Assembly: GCF_001811425.1 (NCBI RefSeq)
Contig: NZ_KV804733.1
Coordinates: forward strand, 1-64,000
DNA from: Peptoniphilus_A sp001811425
Lineage (GTDB): Bacteria; Bacillota; Clostridia; Tissierellales; Peptoniphilaceae
Direction of reading: 5' to 3'
Length of the DNA stretch: 64,000 bases
In this document: positions 34,013 to 42,042 of the stretch, piece by piece
Numbering within the stretch: position 1 is the first letter of the stretch
Layout of the letters: every line of letters starts with the position of its first letter
Notes under the pieces: model-generated
Databases searched by the model: none
What the model saw: the letters and a program-made list of their open reading frames with translations, nothing else
Told to the model about the DNA's origin: nothing
Position numbers and translations under genes: made by a program

Positions 34013-34915
34013 ATGAACTTAAAAGAAAAATACATTAAGCTCAATGACGAGGAAATTTTTTATCTGGACAATGAAAGCAAATCGGAGAAAAATATTTTAA
34101 TGATTCATGGAAATATGTACTCATCTTCTTGTTTTATTGAAATCATAAAAGAATTAGAGGACTATCACATATTTGCCCCAGACATGAGGGGATATGGCAA
34201 GTCTTCCTATAATAATAAAATTACTTCAATTGATGACTTTGTTTCAGACATAAAAGAATTTATTTTAAAGCTGGATATAAAAAACTTTACCCTAGTATCC
34301 TGGTCTCTTGGCGGTGGCGTCGCCCTTGAACTTTCCAGGGACAAAGACATAAAAGATAGGATAAAAAATCAAATATTTCTTGCACCCTTTGGCTACGCAC
34401 CCTTTAGGACCAATGGCGCAGATATTTTGACAAATAATTTTCACGAGTATTTAAATAATTTTGACTTTATAAACCCTCAAAAAAACCTAGAAATTTTCAA
34501 GGGTCTCATGACCTTTAACATGAATTTAATCGAGGACAGCTTTGCCAGCATGGGCATGACGGGAACAGAATTAAAAAAAGACAACATCAGAGTTTTATTT
34601 AAGACCTTTATCTACAATGTAAAGTTGCCAGAAAAGGAAGAGTTTGAGAGAAATGTTGAATCGGCAATTAGGCAGAGAAACTTAGACGAAGTTGCAGGCA
34701 TCTTGAGAGATTATAAATATCATGGAGGAAGGCTTGCCATGAAGAGCCTAGTCCTTCATGGCTATGATGACAAAATAATATCTTACATGGATGGAAAATT
34801 TTTATCAGATGAAATTGGCGCAAAATTTGAAAAGCTAGACGATTGTGGGCACGCTGTAATGACTGACAAAAAGAATTTAGTAATAAAAAATATAAAAAAA
34901 TTTGTGGAGGAATAA
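34013..34915 (+). CDS. Alpha/beta hydrolase
   Basis: Soluble alpha/beta-fold hydrolase of 300 aa. Seen are the oxyanion segment ILMIHGNMYSS, MRGYGKSS, the nucleophile elbow SWSLGGG, the acid in HGYDDKI and the catalytic His in DDCGHAVM. This is a full Ser-Asp-His set. Substrate unknown. ATG at 34013 follows AAGGAGAAGGTG; a longer ORF begins at 33995 inside the ribosome-site region. The dehydrogenase gene begins at the base after its stop, so the two form an operon. Confidence 0.88.
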   Translation: MNLKEKYIKLNDEEIFYLDNESKSEKNILMIHGNMYSSSCFIEIIKELEDYHIFAPDMRGYGKSSYNNKITSIDDFVSDIKEFILKLDIKNFTLVSWSLGGGVALELSRDKDIKDRIKNQIFLAPFGYAPFRTNGADILTNNFHEYLNNFDFINPQKNLEIFKGLMTFNMNLIEDSFASMGMTGTELKKDNIRVLFKTFIYNVKLPEKEEFERNVESAIRQRNLDEVAGILRDYKYHGGRLAMKSLVLHGYDDKIISYMDGKFLSDEIGAKFEKLDDCGHAVMTDKKNLVIKNIKKFVEE

Positions 34916-35854
34916 ATGAAAGTACTATTAGGCCAAGGCATGGCAAGAAAATATGGAGACACAATAAGAAAATTAGGTTATGAGGTAATTGGCTATGACG
35001 AAAAAAATCCTAATGCAGTGAAAGATTATGGCGAAGACATATTAATTGGCGCAATAAATTTAGAAAATTTAAATTACAAGGACCACAAAAATTTAAAGTA
35101 CATCTTTTTGACATCAGTGGGCATTGACTTTTTGGACTTAAATTACATTAAAGAAAAGGAAATAGTTTTATCTAACAACAACGGCGCCTACGACGACCCC
35201 ATAGCCGAGTGGATTGTCTATGGACTCCTTCAAATAGATAAGGAAGACAGAAAAAACATAGAAAACCAAAAGGAAAAACTTTGGAAGAAGAGGAGTTTCT
35301 CCCACAACCTCTATGGCAAGAAGGCAATATTTTTGGGCACAGGCACAATTGCCATAGGAGGAGCAAAAAGGCTAAGGGGCTTTGACATTGAACTAAATGG
35401 ATTTAACACCAGCGGCAGAAAAGTTGAGCCCTTTGACAATGTCTATTCAGTAGATGAGCTTGACCACATACTTCCACAAATGGACTACATCATAATGTGC
35501 CTGCCAGGAACAGAAAAAACTCATCACCTATTAAATAGAGAAATATTTAAAATCCTAAAAGATGGAGTAGTAATAGTAAACATATCAAGAGGAGCAACAA
35601 TTGACGAAGAGGCACTTGTAGAAGCACTTGAATCAGGAAAAGTAAGAGGGGCAGCCCTAGATGTCTTTGAAGAAGAACCACTAGATGAATCATCACCACT
35701 TTGGGACATGGATAATGTCTACATCTATCCACACATATCCTTCTCCTGCGAAGACTTGGGCAGAAGACAGTTTGAAACAGCCTACCAAAACCTAAAGGCC
35801 CTAAAAAATGACGGCGACTTCAAAAATATAGTAGACTTCGACAAGGGCTATTGA
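34916..35854 (+). CDS. D-isomer-specific 2-hydroxyacid dehydrogenase family protein
   Basis: NAD(P)-dependent dehydrogenase of 312 aa. The Rossmann motif is GTGTIAIGGAKRL. The signature VNISRGATIDEEALVEALESGKVRGAALDVFEEEPL contains the substrate-binding Arg and catalytic Glu, and the catalytic His is in YPHISFS. Could reduce a 2-oxoacid. The nearby hydroxyglutarate pathway needs a 2-hydroxyglutarate dehydrogenase, but this protein is not obviously of the HgdH type, so that role is only a possibility. Operon partner of the hydrolase. Confidence 0.88.
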   Translation: MKVLLGQGMARKYGDTIRKLGYEVIGYDEKNPNAVKDYGEDILIGAINLENLNYKDHKNLKYIFLTSVGIDFLDLNYIKEKEIVLSNNNGAYDDPIAEWIVYGLLQIDKEDRKNIENQKEKLWKKRSFSHNLYGKKAIFLGTGTIAIGGAKRLRGFDIELNGFNTSGRKVEPFDNVYSVDELDHILPQMDYIIMCLPGTEKTHHLLNREIFKILKDGVVIVNISRGATIDEEALVEALESGKVRGAALDVFEEEPLDESSPLWDMDNVYIYPHISFSCEDLGRRQFETAYQNLKALKNDGDFKNIVDFDKGY

Positions 35855-35872
35855 AAATAAAATAAATTGGGG

Positions 35873-35910
35873 AAGAGTTTGTAATTTATAAAGATAAGTT
35901 GCAAACTCTT
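35873..35910 (+). terminator. Probable terminator of the dehydrogenase operon
   Basis: AAGAGTTTG/CAAACTCTT 9-bp stem around a 20-base AT-rich loop, followed by TTTTGTGTTT. Weak but the only candidate before the metG promoter. Confidence 0.55.
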
Positions 35911-35944
35911 TTGTGTTTAAAACATACTGATTACATTGCTTAAA

Positions 35945-35973
35945 TTGATTTTATAGGCGATTTCAGTTATAAT
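35945..35973 (+). promoter_or_regulatory. Promoter of the metG operon
   Basis: TTGATT, 17-base spacer, TATAAT. Transcription would start near 35980, leaving a leader of about 80 bases before metG. Confidence 0.72.
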
Positions 35974-36023
35974 TATTTTAATTATGATATATTTTAATCG
36001 GAATTTTGACAGATTTTGCCAAG

Positions 36024-36051
36024 ACCTTATCCCCTGGGATTGGGTTTTTTT
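36024..36051 (+). terminator. Terminator-like hairpin in the metG leader (possible attenuator)
   Basis: ACCTTATCC pairs with GGATTGGGT around a 4-base loop (one mismatch, one wobble), followed by seven T and then the metG ribosome site GGAGG. It lies between the promoter and the start codon, so it could attenuate metG. The leader is too short for a T-box. Confidence 0.5.
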
Positions 36052-36062
36052 ATGGAGGTTTT

Positions 36063-38129
36063 ATGAGTAATAAGAAATTTTATGTTACGACGCCAATTTA
36101 TTATCCAAGTGACAATCTTCACATTGGTCATACTTACTGCACTGTGGCAGTTGATTGTGTTAAGAGATTTAAAAAAATGCAAGGCTATGATGTTTTCTTT
36201 ACTACTGGTACTGATGAACATGGTCAAAAGATAGAGGCTAAGGCTAAGGAATTTGGCATGAAGCCAAAGGATTATGTTGATGGCATTGTCAAAAATATCA
36301 AAAAGCTTTGGGAAACTATGGACATTGACTACGATTATTTTGTCAGATCTACTGATGAGGATCACGAAGAAGATGTTAGAAATATTTTCCAAGAGCTTTA
36401 CGACAAGGGCGACATTTACAAGGGCGAATATGAAGGTTTTTATTGTACTCCTTGTGAATCTTTTTGGACTGAGGCACAAGTTGGTGAAGACCACACTTGT
36501 CCTGACTGTGGAAGACCAACTCAGCTTACTCATGAGGAATCTTATTTCTTTAGGCTTTCTAAGTACAAGGACAGGCTTTTAAAATACTATGAAGACCACC
36601 CTGAGTTCATTGAGCCTGCTTTTAGAAAAAATGAAATGGTTAAAAACTTTTTCGAAGGCAAGGACGGTCTTGAAGATCTTTCTGTTTCTAGGTCTACTTT
36701 TGATTGGGGAGTTAAGGTTCCCTTTGATGACAAGCATGTTGTTTATGTTTGGATAGATGCTCTTGCATGCTACTTAACTGCTATTGGTTATGGCACTGAC
36801 AAGGAAAAGTTTAATTCTTATTGGCCAGCTGGCGTTCACTTTGTTGGCAAGGAAATTATTAGATTCCATGTTATTATTTGGCCTGCTATTTTAATGGCAC
36901 TTGATTTGCCTCTTCCTGACAAGGTTTTTGGTCATGGCTGGATTTTATTTGACAACGACAAGATGAGTAAGTCCAAGGGAAATGTTATTTATCCTGAGCC
37001 AATTATCAAGCTTTATGGTGTTGATGCTCTTAAATATTTCTTGCTAAGAGAATTTTCTTTTGGCTCTGACGGATCTTTTAATATTGAAAAATTCATGCAA
37101 AGACTTAATTCTGACTTAGCTAACGACCTTGGCAATCTTCTTTCAAGAACTGTCTCCATGATTTCTAAATACAATGATGGAGTCATTGAAGATATGGGTG
37201 CAAGAGAAGATGTGGATGATGATCTTGAAANNNNNNNNNNNNNNNNNNNNNNNNNNNNNNNNNNNNNNNNNNNNNNNNNNNNNNNNNNNNNNNNNNNNNN
37301 NNNNNNNNNNNNNNNNNNNNNNNNNNNNNNAAATCTTGCTGTTTCTGTAATTGATGAAGTGGAAGAAGCCATGGAACACTACCAATTTTCTGTTGCCCTA
37401 GAAGCAATTTGGAAGTTAATCAGAAGATCCAATAAATATGTTGATGAAACTGAACCTTGGAAGCTTGCAAAGGACGATGACAAGAAGGATAGACTTAACA
37501 CTGTTTTATACAACTTGGCAGAAAGTTTAAGAATTGTTTCTGTTTTAATTTATCCATTTATCAAGGACACTTCTCTAAAGATTAGAGAGCAACTTGGTGT
37601 AAATGGCGAAATTAATTGGGAAGATGCAAGGACTTTTGGTTTAATAGAAGACGGTACTAAGGTTAATAAGGGCGAAGTTATTTTCCCAAGACTTGACATC
37701 GAAGCTGAAATTGATAGATTTAACGAAGAAAACACTGCTCTTTTGAATTCTAGAGTTATGGCAGAAGCTCACCAAGATAAAGAAGCTGTAGAAGATATAA
37801 AAAAGGAAATTAATATAGAAGATTTTGCAAAGCTTGATATTAGAGTTGCAGAAATTGTTGGTGTAGAAGATCATCCTAATGCTGATAAGCTTTATGTCCT
37901 AAAATTAAAAATTGGCGACATGGATAGGCAAATTGTCTCTGGCATAAAGGAATACTACAAGAAAAATGAATTGATTGGCAAAAAAATCCTCATGATTTTA
38001 AATCTAAAGCCAATTAAATTAAGAGGCGTTGAGTCCAATGGTATGCTTCTTGCTGCAGAAGATGATGAAGGAAATTTAAGTCTTGCATCAACTTTAGCTG
38101 ACGTTAAATCAGGAGCAAAAATTAGTTAG
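36063..38129 (+). CDS. metG: Methionyl-tRNA synthetase (contains assembly gap)
   Basis: Charges tRNA-Met. The class I HIGH motif is in NLHIGHTY, the zinc-binding insert has CTPC and CPDC, and KMSKS is in NDKMSKSKGN. A C-terminal tRNA-binding domain (FAKLDIRVAEIVGVEDHPNADKLYVLKLKIGD) is present. 100 N at 37231-37330 fall in the anticodon-binding region. The frame happens to be preserved across them. Without the N the protein would be about 654 aa, the usual size, so little real sequence may be missing. ATG at 36063 follows GGAGG. First gene of metG-tatD-rnmV-rsmA-arsR. Confidence 0.95.
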   Translation: MSNKKFYVTTPIYYPSDNLHIGHTYCTVAVDCVKRFKKMQGYDVFFTTGTDEHGQKIEAKAKEFGMKPKDYVDGIVKNIKKLWETMDIDYDYFVRSTDEDHEEDVRNIFQELYDKGDIYKGEYEGFYCTPCESFWTEAQVGEDHTCPDCGRPTQLTHEESYFFRLSKYKDRLLKYYEDHPEFIEPAFRKNEMVKNFFEGKDGLEDLSVSRSTFDWGVKVPFDDKHVVYVWIDALACYLTAIGYGTDKEKFNSYWPAGVHFVGKEIIRFHVIIWPAILMALDLPLPDKVFGHGWILFDNDKMSKSKGNVIYPEPIIKLYGVDALKYFLLREFSFGSDGSFNIEKFMQRLNSDLANDLGNLLSRTVSMISKYNDGVIEDMGAREDVDDDLEXXXXXXXXXXXXXXXXXXXXXXXXXXXXXXXXXXNLAVSVIDEVEEAMEHYQFSVALEAIWKLIRRSNKYVDETEPWKLAKDDDKKDRLNTVLYNLAESLRIVSVLIYPFIKDTSLKIREQLGVNGEINWEDARTFGLIEDGTKVNKGEVIFPRLDIEAEIDRFNEENTALLNSRVMAEAHQDKEAVEDIKKEINIEDFAKLDIRVAEIVGVEDHPNADKLYVLKLKIGDMDRQIVSGIKEYYKKNELIGKKILMILNLKPIKLRGVESNGMLLAAEDDEGNLSLASTLADVKSGAKIS
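37231..37330. other. Assembly gap of 100 N inside metG
   Basis: Exactly 100 N, a conventional scaffold-gap length of unknown true size. Flanking residues DDDLE and NLAVSVIDEVEEAMEHYQFS would be nearly contiguous in related synthetases. Confidence 0.99.
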
Positions 38130-38137
38130 GAGAGACT

Positions 38138-38902
38138 ATGATAGATTCACATGTGCACTTAGACGATGAGGCCTTTAACGAAGACCGCGAGGACATAATA
38201 AAAAGTTTAGGTGAAAATGGAATAGAACTTGTTATAAATAATTCTTCTGACCTCCCTTCATCAGAGAGGTCAGTGGAGCTTGCCAATAAATACGAAAATA
38301 TTTACGCAGCTATTGGAGTTCATCCTCATGAGGCAAGGACTTATGATGATGAGGTCGAAAAGAGACTTATTGAACTTTCGGGGGACAAAAAAGTCCTGGC
38401 AATAGGAGAAATTGGTCTTGACTATTATTACGACAACTCTCCAAGAGATGTGCAAAAGAAAGTTTTTAAGAGGCAAATTGAGCTGGCAGCTAAGCTAAAG
38501 AAAAATATTGTAATTCACTCTCGCGACGCAGCAAAGGATACCTTTGACATCTTAAAGGAAGCTCACGAGAAATATGATTTCACAGCTTTAATTCACTGTT
38601 TCTCCCAATCTGTGGACATGATGAGAGAGTATTTAAAGATGGGGGACTACATCGCCCTTGGTGGCGCAGTTACCTTTAAAAATGCAAAGACTCCCAAGGA
38701 AGTTGCCAAGGCAGTTGACCTTGATAGACTCCTTCTTGAGACAGACTGTCCCTACATGACACCTGTTCCCTATAGGGGCAAGAGAAATGAGCCGAAGCTT
38801 GTGAAGTTTACCTGCCAATACATTGCAGATTTAAGGCAAATGGATGCAAGTGAGCTTGAAAAAATTACTGGGGAAAATACAAAGAGGTTTTTTGGAATAT
38901 GA
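38138..38902 (+). CDS. tatD: TatD family metal-dependent hydrolase
   Basis: 254-aa TIM-barrel deoxyribonuclease-type hydrolase. Metal ligands appear in SHVHLDDE at the N-terminus, GEIGLDYYYDNSP, IVIHSRDA, ALIHCFS and LLETDCPYMTPVPYRGKRNEP. TatD enzymes degrade DNA 3' ends and may act in DNA repair or RNA quality control. It starts 8 bases after metG and overlaps rnmV by 4 bases, the common Firmicute order. Confidence 0.95.
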   Translation: MIDSHVHLDDEAFNEDREDIIKSLGENGIELVINNSSDLPSSERSVELANKYENIYAAIGVHPHEARTYDDEVEKRLIELSGDKKVLAIGEIGLDYYYDNSPRDVQKKVFKRQIELAAKLKKNIVIHSRDAAKDTFDILKEAHEKYDFTALIHCFSQSVDMMREYLKMGDYIALGGAVTFKNAKTPKEVAKAVDLDRLLLETDCPYMTPVPYRGKRNEPKLVKFTCQYIADLRQMDASELEKITGENTKRFFGI

Positions 38903-39450
38903 AAATGACAATTAAAGAAGTAATTGTCGCTGAGGGTCGTGACGACGAGATTGCCATAAAAAAGGCAGTGGATGCAGAGGTTATTACCACTCACGGCTTT
39001 GCCTTTGGCAGAAATTTAATAAATCTTTTAAAAGAAATGGACAAGAAAAAGGGCATAATCATCTTCACAGACTCGGACTACATGGGCTCTCAAATAAGAA
39101 AGAGAATTGCTGATGAAATTCCAAATGCTAAACACGCCTACCTTTCTCAAAGTGTTTCCACAAAACATGGTGACATTGGCGTGGAAAATGCCTCTGCCGA
39201 AGAAATTTTAAAGGCACTACAGGCAGCGCGAGCTACAAAAACTGATGCCATAAGTGAATACACTATGGATGATTTAATAGAAAACAGACTTATAAATTCT
39301 GAAGATGCAAGTGCGAGACGCGAAAAACTTTCGGAAATCCTAAAAATAGGATATGGAAATGGAAAAAAGACCCTTCATAAATTAAATTCCTTTGGCATTA
39401 CAAGGGAAGAATTTGAAGAGGCTATGAAGGAAGTGAATTCCCATAGATAG
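38899..39450 (+). CDS. rnmV: Ribonuclease M5 (5S rRNA maturation)
   Basis: 183-aa TOPRIM nuclease that trims precursor 5S rRNA. Conserved acidic motifs are VAEGRDDEIAIKKAV at the N-terminus and FTDSDYMGSQIRKRI. The downstream VENASAEEILKAL matches RNase M5. The C-terminal domain (residues ~100-183) is typical. Overlaps tatD by 4 bases and its C-terminus overlaps the start region of rsmA. Confidence 0.94.
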   Translation: MKMTIKEVIVAEGRDDEIAIKKAVDAEVITTHGFAFGRNLINLLKEMDKKKGIIIFTDSDYMGSQIRKRIADEIPNAKHAYLSQSVSTKHGDIGVENASAEEILKALQAARATKTDAISEYTMDDLIENRLINSEDASARREKLSEILKIGYGNGKKTLHKLNSFGITREEFEEAMKEVNSHR

Positions 39451-40294
39451 ATTATATAAACCAAGCAAACTTTCAGAGATCCTTACTAAGTATGGATTTA
39501 GATTTACAAAATCCTTGGGGCAAAACTTTTTAATCGACGGAAATATTGTGAGAAAAATTGCCGACGCAGCTGAAATAAGTGAAGATGACAATGTCCTTGA
39601 AATTGGTCCTGGAGTTGGAACCTTAACTGAAGAATTGGCTCTCAGGGCAAAAAAAGTTCTTGCAGTTGAAATTGACGAAAAGTTAAGAGACCTTCACAAG
39701 GAAACTCTTGCCCTAGATAATGTTAAAGTAGTTTATGGAGATTTTTTGGACTTAGACTTAAAAAAACTTTGCCAAAAAGAATTTGGCGACGAGGGCTTTA
39801 AGGTGGTTGCAAATCTTCCCTACTATGTGACAACGCCAATAATTGAAAAATTAATTTTGGCTCAGGTAAATTTAATTTCCATTACAGTAATGGTGCAAAA
39901 GGAAGTTGCCAAAAGACTTGCAGCAGAGCCAGGAAGTAAAGATTATGGCTCATTATCTGTCTTTATAAATTATTACACAGATTGCAAGTACAAATTTCAA
40001 GTGCCAAGTTCAGTTTTTATGCCAAAGCCCAATGTTGAATCGGCAGTTGTGAACTTGAAGATGAAAAAGAGAGAAGAAGTTGACACAGACTTTTTATTTG
40101 AAGTTGTTCGTGCAGCTTTTACAACTAGGAGAAAGACTATTTTAAATTCTCTTTCCAATTCAAAATTAAATTACACAAAAGATGATATAAAAAGAGCCCT
40201 TGAACTAAGTGGCATTGACGAGAGCAGAAGAGCTGAAACTCTAAAGCTTGAAGAATTTATTGTTTTAAGTGTAAATTTTAAAAGTGTGGGGTAA
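39443..40294 (+). CDS. rsmA: 16S rRNA dimethyladenosine transferase RsmA/KsgA
   Basis: Methylates two adjacent adenines near the 3' end of 16S rRNA, 283 aa as given. SAM motif EIGPGVGTLTEELA and the NLPYYVTTPII motif are clear. The start is odd: the conserved leader LYKPSKLSEILTKYGFRFTKSLGQNFL lies upstream of the first conventional codon (TTG at 39515). The frame opens at 39437 after a TGA. The only candidates are ATT at 39437 and ATA at 39443, with AAGGAAG 3 or 9 bases before. ATA at 39443 is chosen tentatively. An ATG-to-ATA change or sequence error would explain it. Confidence 0.9.
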   Translation: MDRLYKPSKLSEILTKYGFRFTKSLGQNFLIDGNIVRKIADAAEISEDDNVLEIGPGVGTLTEELALRAKKVLAVEIDEKLRDLHKETLALDNVKVVYGDFLDLDLKKLCQKEFGDEGFKVVANLPYYVTTPIIEKLILAQVNLISITVMVQKEVAKRLAAEPGSKDYGSLSVFINYYTDCKYKFQVPSSVFMPKPNVESAVVNLKMKKREEVDTDFLFEVVRAAFTTRRKTILNSLSNSKLNYTKDDIKRALELSGIDESRRAETLKLEEFIVLSVNFKSVG

Positions 40295-40299
40295 CAAAA

Positions 40300-40650
40300 A
40301 TGAAGGATAAATATATAGACGAAATCTCAAAAAAAGTTGAAAAAGATATTTCTAACTTCAACAAAGAAGAAGACTTAATAGAAATACTTTCTCAAATATT
40401 TAAAGCCCTATCTGATCCTACAAGGATAAAGATTATTTATGCGCTGATGAATGGGCCACTATGCGTATCTGATATTTCAGTCTTGCTTGACATGAGTCAG
40501 TCTTCCATATCACATCAGCTTGCACTTTTAAGAAATCAAAACTTAATAAAGGTAAAGAGAATAGGCAGGAGAGCCTACTACTCCCTAGATGATGAACATG
40601 TCCTATGTATATTTAAAGACGGACTAGAACACGCAAAACACAAATTATAA
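40300..40650 (+). CDS. ArsR/SmtB family metalloregulator with an alpha-5 zinc site
   Basis: 116-aa winged-helix repressor. The HTH is LCVSDISVLLDMSQSSISHQLALLRNQNLIKVKRIGRRAYYSL. At the C-terminus D98, H100, H111 and H114 reproduce the DxH-x10-HxxH/E spacing of the SmtB/CzrA alpha-5 Zn/Co site. The alpha-3N cysteine box has only one Cys (PLCVSD), so Cd/Pb sensing is unlikely. It is the last gene of the metG-rsmA operon, 5 bases after rsmA. No zinc transporter is next to it; the regulated genes must be elsewhere. Confidence 0.9.
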   Translation: MKDKYIDEISKKVEKDISNFNKEEDLIEILSQIFKALSDPTRIKIIYALMNGPLCVSDISVLLDMSQSSISHQLALLRNQNLIKVKRIGRRAYYSLDDEHVLCIFKDGLEHAKHKL

Positions 40651-40679
40651 AAATATTAGGCATAAAAAGCTTAAAGAAT

Positions 40680-40708
40680 TTGCTTCACTTATACTAATGG
40701 AGTATAAT
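40680..40708 (+). promoter_or_regulatory. Promoter of the glutaredoxin gene
   Basis: TTGCTT, 17-base spacer, TATAAT. Ribosome site GAGGAGG lies before the ATG at 40735. Confidence 0.72.
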
Positions 40709-40734
40709 AAAAGTAAGTAATGAGGAGGAATAAA

Positions 40735-40962
40735 ATGAGTAAAGTAACAGTATATACAAGTAACACTTGCCCTTATTGCACAATGGCAAAAGATTATTTA
40801 AAGGAAAGAGAAGTAGACTTCGAAGAAAAAAACGTTCAAACTGACAAAGAAGCAAGAAACGAACTAATGGCAATGGGATACACTGGTGTGCCAGTAATCT
40901 GCATTGACGACGAACAAATCGTTGGCTTCGACAAAAATAGATTAGACGAATTATTAAAATAA
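40735..40962 (+). CDS. Glutaredoxin-like thiol-disulfide protein
   Basis: 75-aa protein with the redox motif CPYC (C12 and C15), TGVPVICIDDEQIVGFD carrying the cis-proline, and the thioredoxin fold length of NrdH/Grx-type proteins. It probably passes electrons to a small set of targets; glutathione is often absent in such anaerobes, so the donor may be a thioredoxin reductase. ATG at 40735 follows GAGGAGG; a longer frame from 40720 overlaps that ribosome site. Confidence 0.88.
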   Translation: MSKVTVYTSNTCPYCTMAKDYLKEREVDFEEKNVQTDKEARNELMAMGYTGVPVICIDDEQIVGFDKNRLDELLK

Positions 40963-40983
40963 TTTTAAAAATTAGAAGAGGAA

Positions 40984-41004
40984 TAGATGCTTTTTAGGCA
41001 TCTA
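40984..41004 (+). terminator. Terminator between glutaredoxin and mntP
   Basis: TAGATGC/GCATCTA 7-bp stem with 7-base loop and a run of T. mntP begins 18 bases later with no separate promoter seen, so mntP may depend on readthrough. Confidence 0.82.
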
Positions 41005-41021
41005 TTTTTTTGGGAGTGAAG

Positions 41022-41588
41022 ATGAATTTACTATCAGTATTTTTAATTGGAGTGGGACTTTCCATGGACGCCTTTGCGGCAGCAATATGTAAGGGCCTCT
41101 CCATTAGAAAAAATTTTTTAGAAAAATCCTTTGTCATTGCGCTATTTTTTGGAGTCTTCCAAGCATTGATGCCCTATATAGGTTATCTCTTGGGCTCAAT
41201 TTTTGCAGAAAAGCTTCAAGCAGTGGACCACTGGATAGCCTTTGTCCTCTTGTCAATTATTGGGGTGAACATGATAAGAGAATCAAGGGACAAAACTTGC
41301 ACAATTGAAGAAGATAGGCTTGATCTTAAAAACTTATTTATGCTTGCCATAGCAACATCAATAGATGCCCTTGCAGTGGGAGTGTCCTTTGCCTTCTTGA
41401 AGATAAAAATATCTCTTGCAGTATTTGTAATTGGACTTACAACTTTTGTCATTTCCTTTTTGGGAGTGAGAATAGGAAGGGCCTTTGGCATTGCCTTAAA
41501 GGACAAGGCACAAGTGACTGGCGGTTTAATTTTAATTTTTCTAGGACTAAAAATTTTAGTTGAGCATCTAGGCTTACTTGCCTTTTAA
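41022..41588 (+). CDS. mntP: Putative manganese efflux pump MntP
   Basis: 188-aa integral membrane protein with about six hydrophobic segments in two repeated halves. The key acidic residues lie in GLSMDAFAAAICKGL and SIDALAVGVSFAF, as in MntP. It exports Mn2+ and protects from manganese toxicity. No yybP-ykoY manganese riboswitch fits in the 59 bases upstream, which hold only a terminator. ATG at 41022 follows GGGAGTGAAG. Confidence 0.9.
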   Translation: MNLLSVFLIGVGLSMDAFAAAICKGLSIRKNFLEKSFVIALFFGVFQALMPYIGYLLGSIFAEKLQAVDHWIAFVLLSIIGVNMIRESRDKTCTIEEDRLDLKNLFMLAIATSIDALAVGVSFAFLKIKISLAVFVIGLTTFVISFLGVRIGRAFGIALKDKAQVTGGLILIFLGLKILVEHLGLLAF

Positions 41589-41602
41589 TTTAATAACATT
41601 AG

Positions 41603-41629
41603 AACTCTCTTAGCTTAGGCTGGGGAGTT
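41603..41629 (+). terminator. Terminator of mntP
   Basis: AACTCTCT pairs with GGGGAGTT (two wobbles), the stem extending past a bulge, followed by TTTTTATT. Confidence 0.7.
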
Positions 41630-42042
41630 TTTTATTGGAAAAATTTATCTGAAAATAATTTTTAAGCAGATAAAAATTTTTAATCAATTTTATTTAAAAG
41701 AGGGCAAAGATTTTCTAGGATAATAAAAAAAATAAAGTTTCATTTAGTCAAAGATTTTGCATGAAAAATAAAATTTTCTAAAAAAATAATTCATAATTAA
41801 ATCTTTTTTTAACAAATGTAATTAATATTTAAAAATTTATAAAATTTGTTTATTTGAATGAAAATACTAAAAAGGCTTTCCTTTATTTTACTCATCTTTT
41901 CATGTATAATTAGTTTGGAAAAGATTTAGATTAATTAATCATACATAGAGATTTTAATTGAATTAATCATAGGTCTTTGCTATAATAATCTTAAAAGTTG
42001 GAATGGATTCCGTAATATGAAACCACATTGGGAGGTGTGATA
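41630..42042 (+). promoter_or_regulatory. Long AT-rich regulatory region of the glutaconyl-CoA decarboxylase operon
   Basis: No gene. Contents: an inverted repeat TTTATCTG/CAGATAAA in 41643-41680; a possible upstream -10 TATAAT at 41905-41910; and the main promoter TTGAAT (41958-41963), 17-base spacer, TATAAT (41981-41986). The direct repeat AATTAATCATA occurs at 41933-41943 and 41961-41971, the second copy running over the -35 box into the spacer. The spacing of 28 bases places both on nearly the same face, as for a regulator dimer pair. Confidence 0.7.

Noticed and set aside
34916..35854. Calling this gene hgdH
   Set aside because: It is a generic D-2-hydroxyacid dehydrogenase; the sequence does not match the HgdH pattern I remember and it is not in the pathway operon.
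35974..36062. T-box leader for metG
   Set aside because: Too short, and no AGGGTGG-type core or specifier stem is present.
36006..36062. N-terminal extension of MetG beginning upstream of 36063
   Set aside because: It would translate through the terminator-like hairpin and the ribosome site; homologues start at the later Met.
40963..41021. Manganese riboswitch (yybP-ykoY) before mntP
   Set aside because: The gap is only 59 bases and is filled by a simple terminator and a ribosome site.
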